Assembly: GCA_003021705.1 (NCBI GenBank)
Contig: PXRJ01000016.1
Location: 1,382 to 65,381 of the forward strand
From: Halobacteriales archaeon QS_3_64_16
Lineage (GTDB): Archaea > Halobacteriota > Halobacteria > Halobacteriales > Halococcaceae
Direction of reading: 5' to 3'
DNA: 64,000 nucleotides
The position numbers and the translations under genes were made by a program. Below the pieces are notes generated by a model. It searched no databases. It was not told the origin of the DNA and saw only the letters and a program-made list of their open reading frames with translations. Shown here in pieces: positions 26,370-35,917 of this stretch (positions are counted from its first letter, which is position 1; every line of letters begins with the position of its first letter).

Positions 26370-27338
26370 TTAGTAGTGACGGCGCTCGACTAGGGCGTCG
26401 AAGGCGTTCGCGAGTTGCCGAGTTATCGGTCCACCCTCGCCCTCGTTCTCGCCGTCGCCGGCAGGGATTTCCCGGTCGTCGAGTCGGGTTACGGGCCGGA
26501 GTTCCCAGGTCGTGTTCGTGAGGAACAGTTCCTCGGCCGCACGACACTCCGCGCGGGTGTACGACCCCGTATCGGTCGGGATTCCCTCGGACGCAGCGAG
26601 ATCGAGAACGACCGACCGGGTGATTCCCGGCAGCAGTGGGCACTCGGCGCTCGGCGTCCGGAGCACGCCGTCGGTCACGAAAAAGACGTTGCTCGTCGCA
26701 CCCTCGGTGATCGCTCCGCTTTCCTCCCGGAGCAACGCTTCGTCTGCGGAACGGTGTTCCTGGTCGGTATCGGTCGAAACGGGCACGCTGGACCCATCGG
26801 GCTGGCTGGTCCCGTTCGCCGACATGTCCGACTCGGAGTCCCGCAGTTCGAGGCGTGCGAGAATGCCATTGAGATAGTTGTGGGTCTTGGTCCCTGCGGG
26901 GATCGCGGCGTCCGGTATCGCCCGGGTCTCGACGGTTGCGACAGTCGCCGGGCCGTCCCATGCCGAACTACCTTCTCGACCGCCGCGCGGGAGCGAATCG
27001 ACGATAACGACGACCGACGGGGAGACCTCCGGCTGGGGGGTGAGTTTGCCGGGCTGGGTGCCCCGCGTCACCGAGACCCGGACGTACGCCTCGGCCAGGT
27101 CGTTCGCCGCGAGCGTCTCGGCGATCCGTTCGGAGAGGTCCGCGGGCACTGCCTTCTCCATCCCGAGACTCTCACAGGTGTCCCGGAGGCGTTCGAGATG
27201 GGCCTCGGGTTCGAAGACCGCGCCCCCGTAGGCCCGCAGCGTCTCGAAGGCCGCGTCGCCGTAGAGAAAGCCCCGGTCGCGGACGCTTACGGTCGCTTCC
27301 TCGGCGGGCACCACCTCGCCGTTCACGTGGTAGTACAT
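26370..27338 (-). CDS. Class IV aminotransferase (PabC / branched-chain type)
   Basis: A 322-residue PLP enzyme with MYYHVNGEVVPAEEA, VRDRGFLYGDAAFETLRAYGG, the PLP-lysine region AGTKTHNYLNGILAR and ITEGATSNVFFV. This family includes aminodeoxychorismate lyase (PabC, folate/p-aminobenzoate) and branched-chain aminotransferase; haloarchaeal members are usually called PabC. An acidic insert of about 35 residues follows the lysine region. It is the second gene after a CobW-type GTPase, 13 nt away, and no pabA or pabB is near, so the reaction remains open. Confidence 0.8.
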   Translation of the reverse strand: MYYHVNGEVVPAEEATVSVRDRGFLYGDAAFETLRAYGGAVFEPEAHLERLRDTCESLGMEKAVPADLSERIAETLAANDLAEAYVRVSVTRGTQPGKLTPQPEVSPSVVVIVDSLPRGGREGSSAWDGPATVATVETRAIPDAAIPAGTKTHNYLNGILARLELRDSESDMSANGTSQPDGSSVPVSTDTDQEHRSADEALLREESGAITEGATSNVFFVTDGVLRTPSAECPLLPGITRSVVLDLAASEGIPTDTGSYTRAECRAAEELFLTNTTWELRPVTRLDDREIPAGDGENEGEGGPITRQLANAFDALVERRHY

Positions 27339-27351
27339 CCTCGGTCCCTCG

Positions 27352-28530
27352 TTAGGCCGGGAACGGGTCGGCGAGGGTTTTCGAGTCGAGTTCCGCCTCG
27401 GTCGCGAGACAGTCCTCGAGGTCGGCGAGCATCGCTTCCTCGTCCATGCCCGTGCCGATGAACACGAGTTTCGTCTCCGGACTCTCCTCGCCCCACTCGC
27501 CGATCGGGCCGGCCCGGACCGACTGTCCCGCGCGACTGAGGCCCATCACCGCTCCCTCGCGGCCCGCGATGTGGAAAAAGCCCTTCGCGCGGATGACGTC
27601 GCCGGCCCACGTATCGAGCCACTCGTCGAAGCGCTCGGGGTGAAACGGGCGGGATTCCCGATAGACGAAGGAGCTGACACCGTGGGCGTCGGCCGCCGAC
27701 CGGCCCTCGGCGTGCTCGTGGCCGACGTGATCGACGTGTTCGGTATCGTCACCGTCGCCCGCGGCGAGTTCGCGCTTCCAGCCCGGAGCCCGGGCCGCTT
27801 CTTCGAAGTCGAATCGTCCCGTATCGAGGATTTCGGCAGGATCGACCTCGCTGTGGGTCGTTCGGAGTATCTCCGCGCGAGGTCCGAGCCGCGAGACGAC
27901 CGTCTCGATCTCGCCCAGGACCTCGTCGGGCACCATATCACATTTGTTCATCAACAGGATGTCACAGAACTCGATGCCATCGACTAAGACGTCCGCGAGC
28001 GGGCGGGTCGGGTCGGGTTCGTCGGGAACTGACTGGCCGGCGTCGAACTCCTTCCAGAATCCGTAGGTATCGAGCACGGTGACCATCGTATCGAGGTCGA
28101 ACAGTTCAGTGGGGTCGAGATCGCTGTCGTCGGTGCCGAGGGTAAAGGCCCGTGCGATCGGGATCGGCTCGGAGATACCGGAGGCTTCGACCACGAGGTA
28201 ATCGAACTCCCGACTGTCGAGCAGGCGCTTGGCTTCAGTAAGTAAATCGTCCTGCAAACGACAGCAGATGCAGCCGTTCGAGAGGTCGACGATCCCGCTT
28301 TCTTCGTTGGTGTCCCCCGCGTCCGCGCTCTCCGCGCCCGATTCGTCCTCGCTTTCGGTCCCATCCGCGAGCAACTCGGCGTCGATGTTGATCTCGCCCA
28401 TGTCGTTGACGATCACGGCGATCTCGTGCTCGCCGGGGTTCGCCAAGAGGTGGTTGACCAGCGTGGTTTTGCCCGCACCGAGGTAGCCACTGAGTACGGT
28501 TACCGGGATGCGGTCGTCCGTCCGTGCCAT
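27352..28530 (-). CDS. CobW/ZNG1-type metal chaperone GTPase
   Basis: A 392-residue G3E GTPase. Walker [10 protein letters not shown], the metal-binding GCICC motif, VEASGISEP and the NKCD specificity motif are clear, followed by the CobW C-terminal domain. A histidine-rich stretch ([12 protein letters not shown]) precedes that domain and could bind Zn or Co. Such proteins deliver metals to client enzymes. An acidic insert (residues about 57-76) lies just before the GCICC region. The downstream PabC-like gene may be cotranscribed. Confidence 0.85.
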   Translation of the reverse strand: MARTDDRIPVTVLSGYLGAGKTTLVNHLLANPGEHEIAVIVNDMGEINIDAELLADGTESEDESGAESADAGDTNEESGIVDLSNGCICCRLQDDLLTEAKRLLDSREFDYLVVEASGISEPIPIARAFTLGTDDSDLDPTELFDLDTMVTVLDTYGFWKEFDAGQSVPDEPDPTRPLADVLVDGIEFCDILLMNKCDMVPDEVLGEIETVVSRLGPRAEILRTTHSEVDPAEILDTGRFDFEEAARAPGWKRELAAGDGDDTEHVDHVGHEHAEGRSAADAHGVSSFVYRESRPFHPERFDEWLDTWAGDVIRAKGFFHIAGREGAVMGLSRAGQSVRAGPIGEWGEESPETKLVFIGTGMDEEAMLADLEDCLATEAELDSKTLADPFPA

Positions 28531-28652
28531 TGTGCGATCACGGCTCGCCAGCCCTAAAACGTCTCAGTCGTGCTCACTGACAGCTTCGGAGAACTAGGGA
28601 ATCGAGTACGATCGAGTGTCCTCGAGCGGGACCGAACGATCGGTCGAGGAGG

Positions 28653-29465
28653 CTACTCACCGGTTCGAAAGGAGAGATCGAGCGCCGGGGCGCTGTGGGT
28701 GAGCGAGCCGAGCGAGATCACGTCCACACCGGTCCGCGCGTAGGCGGGCACGTCGGCGATCGAGATCCCGCCGCTCGCTTCCGCGAGCACGTCCTCGGGC
28801 AGGGTCGCGACGCCCTCGCTCACTTCCTCCGGCGAGAGGTTATCGAAGAGGACGATATCCGCACCGCAGTTCGCGGCCCGGCGGCCCTCGGCGGGGGTCT
28901 CGACTTCGACCTCTACCTTCGTCGCGAAGGAGGCCTGCTCGCGAGTGCTCGATATCGCGTCTTCAAGTCCCAGTTCGGCGATCTGGTTGTCCTTCACCAT
29001 GACCATATGCGAGAGCGAGAGTCGATGCGTGTCCCCGCCGCCCGCGGCGATCGCGCGCTTCTCGACGCCCCGGAGGCCGGGTGTGGTCTTTCGCGTCCCG
29101 GCGACCCGTACGCGATCGCTCTCCTCGCGGGCAGCGGCGACCGCCTCGCTCGTCTTCGTCGCGATCCCCGAGGCGTGAGCGAGGAGATTGACCGCGACGC
29201 GCTCGGCCCGAAGCACGTCTCGTGTCCCTCCTTCGACGTGGAGGACTGCCTTACCCTCCTCAACGCGCTCGCCGTCCGCCCGCCGATCGGTAACCTCGAC
29301 GCCGAGATAGGTGAAGACCGCTTCGGCGGCTTCCGTCCCGGCGATCGTCCCCGACTCCGTGGCGAGAAGGCGGCCCGTCGTCTCACCGGGTAGGTCGTTC
29401 GTGACGTCGTGGTGACCCAGATCCTCCCGGAGCCACCGCTCGACCTGGCTGTCGGTCACGACCAT
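28653..29465 (-). CDS. nadC: Nicotinate-nucleotide pyrophosphorylase (carboxylating)
   Basis: A 270-residue enzyme that converts quinolinate and PRPP to nicotinate mononucleotide. Typical motifs: EDLGHHDVTNDL, NLLAHASGIAT, AGTRKTTPGLR, the GGGDTHRLSLSHMVMVKDNQI region and a C-terminal EASGGI phosphate loop. It follows nadB by 6 nt as the last gene of the nadABC operon. Confidence 0.95.
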   Translation of the reverse strand: MVVTDSQVERWLREDLGHHDVTNDLPGETTGRLLATESGTIAGTEAAEAVFTYLGVEVTDRRADGERVEEGKAVLHVEGGTRDVLRAERVAVNLLAHASGIATKTSEAVAAAREESDRVRVAGTRKTTPGLRGVEKRAIAAGGGDTHRLSLSHMVMVKDNQIAELGLEDAISSTREQASFATKVEVEVETPAEGRRAANCGADIVLFDNLSPEEVSEGVATLPEDVLAEASGGISIADVPAYARTGVDVISLGSLTHSAPALDLSFRTGE

Positions 29466-29471
29466 CGTCGG

Positions 29472-31190
29472 TCAGTCGTCGGCATGGCTCTCGGCTTCGG
29501 CGGTCGTCTCCGATCCGGCCTCGTCGTCGGCCGCCGTTTCACTCGCGGTGTCCTCGGTCAGGTAATGACAGCCCCGCGACTCGGGATTGGCCGCGGCGGC
29601 CCGGGCGACGAGCAACCCGGCGACAACGGCGTTTCGCAACTCGTACAGGCTCCGGGAGGTCCGGGTGCGGGTGTAGGCATCGACCTCGCCTTTGAGCCGG
29701 CGGATCGCGGCGGTCGCGCGGTTCAATTCGGCTGGCGACCGGGTGAGGCCACAGTATCCGTCCATCACGCGGCCCAGTCGAGCGAGCTTCTCCTCGCTGA
29801 AGTTCGCCGGCAGCGCAGGGTCGCTATCGGCGAAATCGGGCGCTTCGATGATTTCGGGAGTGTGTCCGGAGGCCGCCCGGCCGGCGCGTCGCCCCCAGAC
29901 GAGGCCCTCGAGCAGGCTCGTACTCGCCAGCCGGTTCGCACCGTGGACCCCCGTGCGAGAGCACTCCCCGACCGCAAAGAGGCGATCGAGGCTCGTCTTT
30001 CCCACGAAATCGACGTCGATCCCCCCACAGAGGAAGTGTTCGGCCGGCGCGACCGGGATCCCCTCCGCGGGGTCGACGCCGCGCTGCCGGCACTCGGAAG
30101 CCAGGTCGGGGAAGTCTGCCTCGAAGTCGAGTTCCTCCCCATCAAGGTCGATCGCCCGTTCGCGAACCGCCGCGGAGGCGACGTCGAGGAAAACCTCGCC
30201 GGTGCGCTCGCGCTCCGTTGCGACCGCGCGGGAAACAACGTCACGGGGTGCGAGTTCCGCGTTGGCGTGGTACTCGGGCATGAACCGTTCGTCCTCGCCG
30301 TTGCGAAGGAGTGCCCCCTCGCCGCGGACGGCCTCGCTCAGCAGGAAGGTTCCCGTCGTGTCTCCGGTATCGCCATTGCCGCTCCCGGCGTCGCTGTCCC
30401 CGTCCGCTCCCGCCTTGCCTTCACCGACTGCCCCTCCGCCCGCGAAGGCCGTCGGGTGGAACTGGACGTACTCCATGTCCGCGACGTCAGCGCCGGCGAG
30501 GGCGGCCATCGCGATGCCGTCGCCGGTACCCCCGGGATTCGTCGAGCGCGGATAGAGCGAGCCGATCCCGCCGGTGGCAAGCACCGTCGCGCCCGCGTAG
30601 ATCGCTTCGTGCTCGCCATCGGACTCACAGATCGCGCCGTGAACCCGCCCTTCGTGGGTCAGCAGGTCGAGCGCGGCGGTGTCCTCACGGATCCGTACGT
30701 TCGGATGGGCGTCGAGATGCGAGAGGAAGGGCCCGAGCACGTGGCGGCCAGTGCTCGCGTTCACGTGGAGGATGCGGCGCTCGGAGTGGGCCGCCTCCCG
30801 GCCGAAGTCGAACGCTCCGGCGTCGCGAGCCGCTTCGTTCGCCTCGCTGCCGGGATTCGCGTCGGTAGAATCCTTGACGTCGAAGGGAATCTCCAGGGTA
30901 TCGATCAGGACCTCGGCGACCGCTTCGTCGGCCTCCTCGACCAGCACCTCAACGGCCTCGGGGTCTCCGGCTCCATTACCGGCCGCGAGTACGTCCTCGC
31001 CGAACGTCTCGGGATCGGACCGCGAGACGGCGATCCCACCCTGTGCCCACCAACTCGTCGACTGTTCGGGCCGGGTGGCCTTCGTCGCCAACAGTACGTC
31101 ACTACCTTCGCGGGCGGCACGCAGCGCGGCCGCACAACCGGCGATCCCGCTGCCCAGTACCAGCACGTCGGCTTCGGTGTGCTCTCCCAT
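29472..31190 (-). CDS. nadB: L-aspartate oxidase
   Basis: A 572-residue FAD enzyme oxidising L-aspartate to iminoaspartate. The dinucleotide fold is VLVLGSGIAGCAAAL at the N terminus; STSWWAQGGIAV, YVQFHPTAF and GVHGANRLASTSLLEGLVWG are NadB hallmarks. Acidic, low-complexity inserts and a C-terminal acidic tail are halophilic additions. It begins 2 nt after the nadA stop. Confidence 0.95.
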   Translation of the reverse strand: MGEHTEADVLVLGSGIAGCAAALRAAREGSDVLLATKATRPEQSTSWWAQGGIAVSRSDPETFGEDVLAAGNGAGDPEAVEVLVEEADEAVAEVLIDTLEIPFDVKDSTDANPGSEANEAARDAGAFDFGREAAHSERRILHVNASTGRHVLGPFLSHLDAHPNVRIREDTAALDLLTHEGRVHGAICESDGEHEAIYAGATVLATGGIGSLYPRSTNPGGTGDGIAMAALAGADVADMEYVQFHPTAFAGGGAVGEGKAGADGDSDAGSGNGDTGDTTGTFLLSEAVRGEGALLRNGEDERFMPEYHANAELAPRDVVSRAVATERERTGEVFLDVASAAVRERAIDLDGEELDFEADFPDLASECRQRGVDPAEGIPVAPAEHFLCGGIDVDFVGKTSLDRLFAVGECSRTGVHGANRLASTSLLEGLVWGRRAGRAASGHTPEIIEAPDFADSDPALPANFSEEKLARLGRVMDGYCGLTRSPAELNRATAAIRRLKGEVDAYTRTRTSRSLYELRNAVVAGLLVARAAAANPESRGCHYLTEDTASETAADDEAGSETTAEAESHADD

Positions 31191-31192
31191 TC

Positions 31193-32326
31193 TCAGACCT
31201 CCAGCATCCGGTCGAGCGCGACGCGGGCGAGCTCTTTCTCCTGGGGGGCGACCTCGACGACGTTTCGCTCGGTACCTTCAGTAAGGCCTTCGAGCACCCA
31301 GGTCAGGTAGTTCGGATCGACCTGGCGCATCGCATTACAGTCCATGCAGGCGTCCCCACAGAGTGGCAGCACCTCGATCTCGGGATGCCAGCGTTCGAGG
31401 TGGTTCGCGAGGTGGATCTCGGTGCCGATCGCCCACGTCTCGCCGGCCGCGGCCTCCTCGATCGTATCACGGATCGTGCTCGTCGAGCCGACGACGTCCG
31501 CGGCTTCGACCACCTCGCGGCGACACTCGGGGTGGACGACGACCTGTGCATCGGAATGAGCCTTCCGGATGTCTTCGACGTGATCGGCGCGGAAACGCTC
31601 GTGAACCTGACAGTAGCCGTCCCAGAGGATTACTTCTGAGTCGGCCACCTCCTCGGGGTCCTTGCCTTCAGGGTCCCAGGGGTCCCACTCGGCGGTCGAG
31701 TCCTGTAGTCCCAGGCGGTGGGCGGTGTTCTCGCCTAAGTGTTTGTCGGGCAGGAAGAGAACCTTATCGCCCCGATCCAGTGCCCACTCGAAGGCGCGAT
31801 GGGCATTGGAGGACGTACAGACCAACCCGCCCTGTTCGGCACAGAATGCCTTGAGGTCAGCATAGGAGTTCATGTACGTGATCGGGATTATCTCTTCGTC
31901 GGGTGCGGCGGCGGTCAACTCCTCCCAAGCGGCGTCGACCTGGAGAGCTTCTGCCATCCCCGCCATCGGGCAGGAGGCCTCCATCGAGGGCAGGAGCACG
32001 GTTTGATCGTCGTCGGTAATGATGTCGGCGGATTCGGCCATGAACGTCACCCCACAGAAGACGATGTTCGAAGCGTCGGCCTCGGCGGCGCGTTTCGAGA
32101 GGGCATAGGAATCGCCGATGAAGTCGGCGTGTTCGACGATCTCGCGCCGCTGGTAGTTGTGCCCGAGGATCAGGACATCGTCGCCCAGCTCCTCGAGTGC
32201 CACCTCGATCCGGTCGGTGCGTTCGTCTTCCCCGAGATCACGGTAGCTCGGCGGGAGCTGTTCCAAGTTGTCGTATTTGAACAGGCTGAGGTCGGTCTCC
32301 AGCCCGATGGTCTCCATTTCTGCCAT
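31193..32326 (-). CDS. nadA: Quinolinate synthase A
   Basis: A 377-residue 4Fe-4S enzyme joining iminoaspartate and dihydroxyacetone phosphate to give quinolinate. Seen are LGHNYQRREIVEHADFIGDS, FCGVTFMAESA, YMNSYADLKAF, LPDKHLGENTA, and conserved cysteines in VFCGV, GDACMDCNAM and HPECRREV. First gene of nadABC. Its promoter region carries a tandem GTAGTAGA repeat. Confidence 0.96.
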   Translation of the reverse strand: MAEMETIGLETDLSLFKYDNLEQLPPSYRDLGEDERTDRIEVALEELGDDVLILGHNYQRREIVEHADFIGDSYALSKRAAEADASNIVFCGVTFMAESADIITDDDQTVLLPSMEASCPMAGMAEALQVDAAWEELTAAAPDEEIIPITYMNSYADLKAFCAEQGGLVCTSSNAHRAFEWALDRGDKVLFLPDKHLGENTAHRLGLQDSTAEWDPWDPEGKDPEEVADSEVILWDGYCQVHERFRADHVEDIRKAHSDAQVVVHPECRREVVEAADVVGSTSTIRDTIEEAAAGETWAIGTEIHLANHLERWHPEIEVLPLCGDACMDCNAMRQVDPNYLTWVLEGLTEGTERNVVEVAPQEKELARVALDRMLEV

Positions 32327-32337
32327 GATGGGAGTGT

Positions 32338-32360
32338 TCTACTACAATCTAGTCTACTAC
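32338..32360 (-). promoter_or_regulatory. Tandem 8-bp repeat in the nadA promoter
   Basis: On the minus strand GTAGTAGA occurs twice, at 32353-32360 and 32338-32345, exactly 15 bp apart, 12-34 nt upstream of the nadA ATG. This overlaps where the TATA box should be, a likely place for a repressor of NAD synthesis. Function is inferred from position only. Confidence 0.4.
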
Positions 32361-32373
32361 CTGCGTCTTTGAA

Positions 32374-32395
32374 GAACTTTCGTCTTCGAAAGTTC
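32374..32395. repeat. Perfect 9-bp hairpin between amidohydrolase and nadA
   Basis: GAACTTTCG (32374-32382), a 4-nt loop, and CGAAAGTTC (32387-32395) form a perfect stem-loop. It lies downstream of the amidohydrolase stop and upstream of nadA, so it could be a terminator for the former or part of an operator for the latter. No long T-run follows. Confidence 0.5.
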
Positions 32396-32488
32396 GCGTA
32401 GCGAATACGACGTCGTTCGATATACTGCGCTCACGGTCGAGAGAAGTTTTCGGAGGAAGGAAAGCGACGAAAACCGACGGTGCGGCGT

Positions 32489-34060
32489 TCAGCGACTGTT
32501 GTAGACGATCCGGCTGTCGACGACGGTGAGCGAGACGTCGACATCCTCAATGTCCTCAGAGTAGTCCCAGGGCGATCGATCGAGCGCCACCAGATCGGCC
32601 TGCTTGCCCGTCTCGATCGTCCCCAGTCGATCCTCGTCGAACCCGGCGTAGGCCGCTCCGTGGGTGTAGGCACGCAGCGCTTCCGTGACCGGGAGGCGCT
32701 GGCCCTCGGTAGGGGCGTTTACCACCCGGTGGATGCCGTACAGGGGTCCGAGTGGCATGCAGTCGCTGCCGAAGGCGAGCGGAATATCACTACCAAGCAG
32801 ATCGGCGTAGCGATTCGTCCGCTTTCGCCGACGCTCCCCGAGGCGTTGGTCGTACAGTCCGCCTTCCTCGGCCCACCGCAAGAAATTGGGCTGGACCGAC
32901 GCGACCGCGCCAGTTCGACGAAACCGCTCGATCAGGTCCTCGTTGAGCAACTCGGCGTGTTCGATTCGGTGGCGAGCGCTTTCCGGATCGTCGGCTTTGG
33001 CCTCGTAGGCCTCGAGCGTGGCTTCGATCGCCCGATCGCCGATCGCGTGGGCGGTCATCTGGAAGCCCTCCCCGTCGGCCCGACGAACGAGGTCGTGCAG
33101 ATCCTCGGGCGCGACGACCCACTGACCGGTGTCTTCCGCGGCATCGGTTGTCACGCCGTCGTCCCCCTCGGTGTCGCCGTCGGCGTAGGGCTCGGCGAGT
33201 TTGGCGGTGCGCGCGCCGAAGCTCCCGTCCGTGTAGGTCTTGATCGCGCCGGTTCGAACGAACTCGCCCCCGTGATTCGTCCCGAGGCCGATCTCGGTGA
33301 GCCCATCGAGGTGATCGGACCAGTAGTTGAGCCGCACGCGGATCGGGAGCGCTCCTTCTCGAGCGAGGTCGCGATAGACGCGCGGAGCCTGTGATCCACG
33401 CACCATCTCGTGAACGCTCGTGATGCCCAGTTCGGTCGCGCGCTCGGTCGCGGCTCCGAGCAGGTCCTGTAGTTCCTCTCGACCCGGTTCAGTCGCTTCG
33501 AAGAGGGGGTCGAGTGCCTCTTCGACGAGAACGCCGGTCGGTTCGCCGCTTTCGGTCCTGACGTCCGCGTCGGGCATTTCCTCGTGAAACCGGTCCAAAG
33601 CTACCGAGTTGACTCCGGCAGTGTGCAAATCCTCGCGGAAGGCGACTACCGGGCGATCCTCGCTCACTCGATCGAGATCCTCGCGAGTGAGGAGGCGTGA
33701 CTCGGCCCAGGAACTCTCGTCGTAGCCATAGCCCAGGATCCACTCGCGATCGGGATTGACCGCGTCGTCGAGCAGGGAGAGACACCCCTCGGGTGAGTCC
33801 GCTTCCGAGAGGTCGGCGTGGACGAGACGGCGACCGACCATCTCTAAGTGCGTATGCGCGTCGATGAATCCCGGGAGCAGGACGTGACCATCCAGGTCGA
33901 TCTCCTCGGTCTCGACGCCGGCGAGGAAAGTGACGTCGTAGTCGGTGCCAAGGCGGACGATCTCGCCATCGCGGATCGCGACCGCCTCGTAGGTCTCGTC
34001 GGGGTCGGTAAGGGTGTGGATCTCGGCGTTCGTGAGAACGAGGTCGGCGGCTGCGGACAT
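32489..34060 (-). CDS. Amidohydrolase (YtcJ-like, metal-dependent)
   Basis: A 523-residue amidohydrolase-superfamily protein. The N-terminal beta-sandwich is followed by LPGFIDAHTHLEMVG (metal HxH), later HAIGDRAI, RHRIEHAELL and FGSDCMPLGPLYG with the catalytic Asp. Relatives include YtcJ-like exoenzyme-type N-substituted formamide hydrolases; the substrate is not predictable. The open frame extends far upstream, but MSAAADLVLTNAEIHT at 34060 is the natural N terminus. Divergent from hmgA. Confidence 0.85.
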   Translation of the reverse strand: MSAAADLVLTNAEIHTLTDPDETYEAVAIRDGEIVRLGTDYDVTFLAGVETEEIDLDGHVLLPGFIDAHTHLEMVGRRLVHADLSEADSPEGCLSLLDDAVNPDREWILGYGYDESSWAESRLLTREDLDRVSEDRPVVAFREDLHTAGVNSVALDRFHEEMPDADVRTESGEPTGVLVEEALDPLFEATEPGREELQDLLGAATERATELGITSVHEMVRGSQAPRVYRDLAREGALPIRVRLNYWSDHLDGLTEIGLGTNHGGEFVRTGAIKTYTDGSFGARTAKLAEPYADGDTEGDDGVTTDAAEDTGQWVVAPEDLHDLVRRADGEGFQMTAHAIGDRAIEATLEAYEAKADDPESARHRIEHAELLNEDLIERFRRTGAVASVQPNFLRWAEEGGLYDQRLGERRRKRTNRYADLLGSDIPLAFGSDCMPLGPLYGIHRVVNAPTEGQRLPVTEALRAYTHGAAYAGFDEDRLGTIETGKQADLVALDRSPWDYSEDIEDVDVSLTVVDSRIVYNSR

Positions 34061-34206
34061 ACCCGAAGCGGGCGAGCGCGACACAAAAGGCTGGCCCGGT
34101 CCGGGACCGACAGCCGACCGACCCGGCTCGATGGTAGCCCGGTCGACGTTCGGGGAGTAGGGAAGAACAGGGTTGACCGGAAGCGAGACGGAAGCCCAAT
34201 GGGCAA

Positions 34207-34215
34207 CGCTTAGCT
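34207..34215 (+). promoter_or_regulatory. TATA-like element of hmgA
   Basis: CGCTTAGCT lies 23-31 nt before the hmgA ATG, consistent with a leaderless start at 34238. Confidence 0.4.
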
Positions 34216-34237
34216 TCCCCCGCTTCGACGCGCGGGT

Positions 34238-35488
34238 ATGACCAACGACCCGAAGGCGGGCGACGGTGCCGACGTCGATCCTGCCGACCTCGCTGATCGC
34301 GTCGCGAGCGGCGATATCCGGCTCCACGAGCTCGAAGCCCATACCGACCACGAGACCGCCGCCGCGGCCCGACGCCTGCTCGTTGCCCGCGAGACCGACG
34401 CCGACCTCGATGCGGTAGGCGAATATTCCTTCGACGCCGCCGATGCCGAGTCCACTATCGAGAACATGATCGGCGCGGTCGGCGTTCCGGTCGGCATCGT
34501 CGGCCCGGTGTCCGTCGCGGGCGGGGCGGTCGAGGGCGAGAAATACCTGCCGTTGGCGACGACGGAGGGGGCGCTGCTCGCGAGCGTGAACCGGGGCTGT
34601 AGCGTCCTCAGGCAGTCGGGTGGAGCGAGCGCCCGGGTACTTAAATCCCGGATGACCCGTGCGCCGGTCTTCCGCGTGAGCGGCGTCGCCGAAGCCGAGA
34701 CCGTCCTCGCCTGGGTACGAGGACACACCGAGGAACTGCGAGCGACCGCCGAGGAAACCACGAGCCACGGCGAACTGGTAGAAGTAACGCCCTACGTCGT
34801 CGGCGACTCGGTGTTTCTGCGCTTCGGGTTCGATACGAAAGACGCGATGGGGATGAACATGGCGACGATCGCCTCCCAAGCCGCCTGTGATCTGGTCGAG
34901 GAGGAGACCCCCGCCGAACTGGTAGCGCTCTCGGGCAATCTCTGTACGGACAAGAAACCCGCCGCGATCAACGCGATCGAGGGCCGGGGCCGGAGCGTCA
35001 CCGCCGACGTCGAGATCGATCGAGATCTCCTCGAGGACCGATTGCATACCACCCCCGAGGCCATCGACGAGATCAACACCCGAAAGAACATGGTCGGAAG
35101 CGCGAAGGCTGCCAGTCTGGGCTTTAACGCTCAGGCCGCGAACGTGATCGCTGCCGCCTTCCTCGCGATGGGTCAGGACAGCGCCCAGGTCGTCGAAGGG
35201 GCGAACACGATCACGACGACCGAGGTGTGCGAAGCGGGCGAGACGCTGTACGCGAGCGTCTCGCTGGCGAGCCTCGAGGTCGGCACCGTGGGTGGAGGCA
35301 CGAAACTGCCGGCTCAGGCGGAGGGCCTCGATGTCGTCGGGGTCCGCGGTGGGGGCGACCCGCCGGGATCGAACGCCGACGCCCTCGCTGAGGTAATCTC
35401 GGTCGGTGTGCTCGCCGGGGAACTGTCCTTGCTGGGCGCACTTGCCTCCCGGCACCTCTCGAGCGCCCACGAGCAATTGGGGCGCTAG
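34238..35488 (+). CDS. hmgA: HMG-CoA reductase (NADPH, class I)
   Basis: A 416-residue enzyme reducing HMG-CoA to mevalonate, the committed step to archaeal isoprenoid lipids. Catalytic elements are TTEGALLASV with Glu, the DKKPAAIN lysine, GQDSAQVVEG with Asp and the late His in RHLSSAHEQLG; ENMIGAVGVPVGIVGP is the family signature. It is the target of statins in haloarchaea. It stands alone, convergent with the small membrane gene downstream. Confidence 0.96.
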   Translation: MTNDPKAGDGADVDPADLADRVASGDIRLHELEAHTDHETAAAARRLLVARETDADLDAVGEYSFDAADAESTIENMIGAVGVPVGIVGPVSVAGGAVEGEKYLPLATTEGALLASVNRGCSVLRQSGGASARVLKSRMTRAPVFRVSGVAEAETVLAWVRGHTEELRATAEETTSHGELVEVTPYVVGDSVFLRFGFDTKDAMGMNMATIASQAACDLVEEETPAELVALSGNLCTDKKPAAINAIEGRGRSVTADVEIDRDLLEDRLHTTPEAIDEINTRKNMVGSAKAASLGFNAQAANVIAAAFLAMGQDSAQVVEGANTITTTEVCEAGETLYASVSLASLEVGTVGGGTKLPAQAEGLDVVGVRGGGDPPGSNADALAEVISVGVLAGELSLLGALASRHLSSAHEQLGR

Positions 35489-35536
35489 TCGGGGGTCACC
35501 GGGACCGAACCGGCATGGAGGCACTGAAACGCTGTT

Positions 35537-35917
35537 TCACTTGCCGCGCGATGTCTGTGCGACGAGAAACGCAGAGCCACCAACGAGCACTACTACGCCG
35601 CCGAACAGGAAGAGCTGACTGCCCAGGACCATCGCACCCGCGAGGAATCCGAAACCTATCGCGGCGATCGCGTGCGCGATCCCGATCAGCCGGCGGCCCC
35701 GCCGACCGTAGAGAACGGCCCCGAGCCCGAATCCGCTTGTGAGGAAAATCGCCGACAGCGCGATCGACCGGATCGCAAGACTGAACACCCCAACTGGGCC
35801 GACGAGCGGTTCCACGAGAAAGAGCCCGCCCGCACAGGCGACGAGCACCCCGACGGCGATCGAGGGGCCGTCGATCTCGCGACCATCAGCATCAGCGTCG
35901 GCGTCGGGGGCGCTCAC
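35537..35917 (-). CDS. Four-helix membrane protein of unknown function
   Basis: A 126-residue protein with an acidic N terminus and four hydrophobic segments (about 20-37, 43-68, 80-97, 100-118), separated by RRGRR-type loops. No family recognised. It begins in a 4-nt ATGA overlap with the DUF5817 gene, so the two are cotranscribed and perhaps cooperate. Confidence 0.65.
   Translation of the reverse strand: MSAPDADADADGREIDGPSIAVGVLVACAGGLFLVEPLVGPVGVFSLAIRSIALSAIFLTSGFGLGAVLYGRRGRRLIGIAHAIAAIGFGFLAGAMVLGSQLFLFGGVVVLVGGSAFLVAQTSRGK

Noticed and set aside
34061-35524. The amidohydrolase frame stays open for 488 more codons upstream.
   Set aside because: That stretch is antisense to hmgA, whose identity is certain; it is a shadow typical of high-GC DNA.
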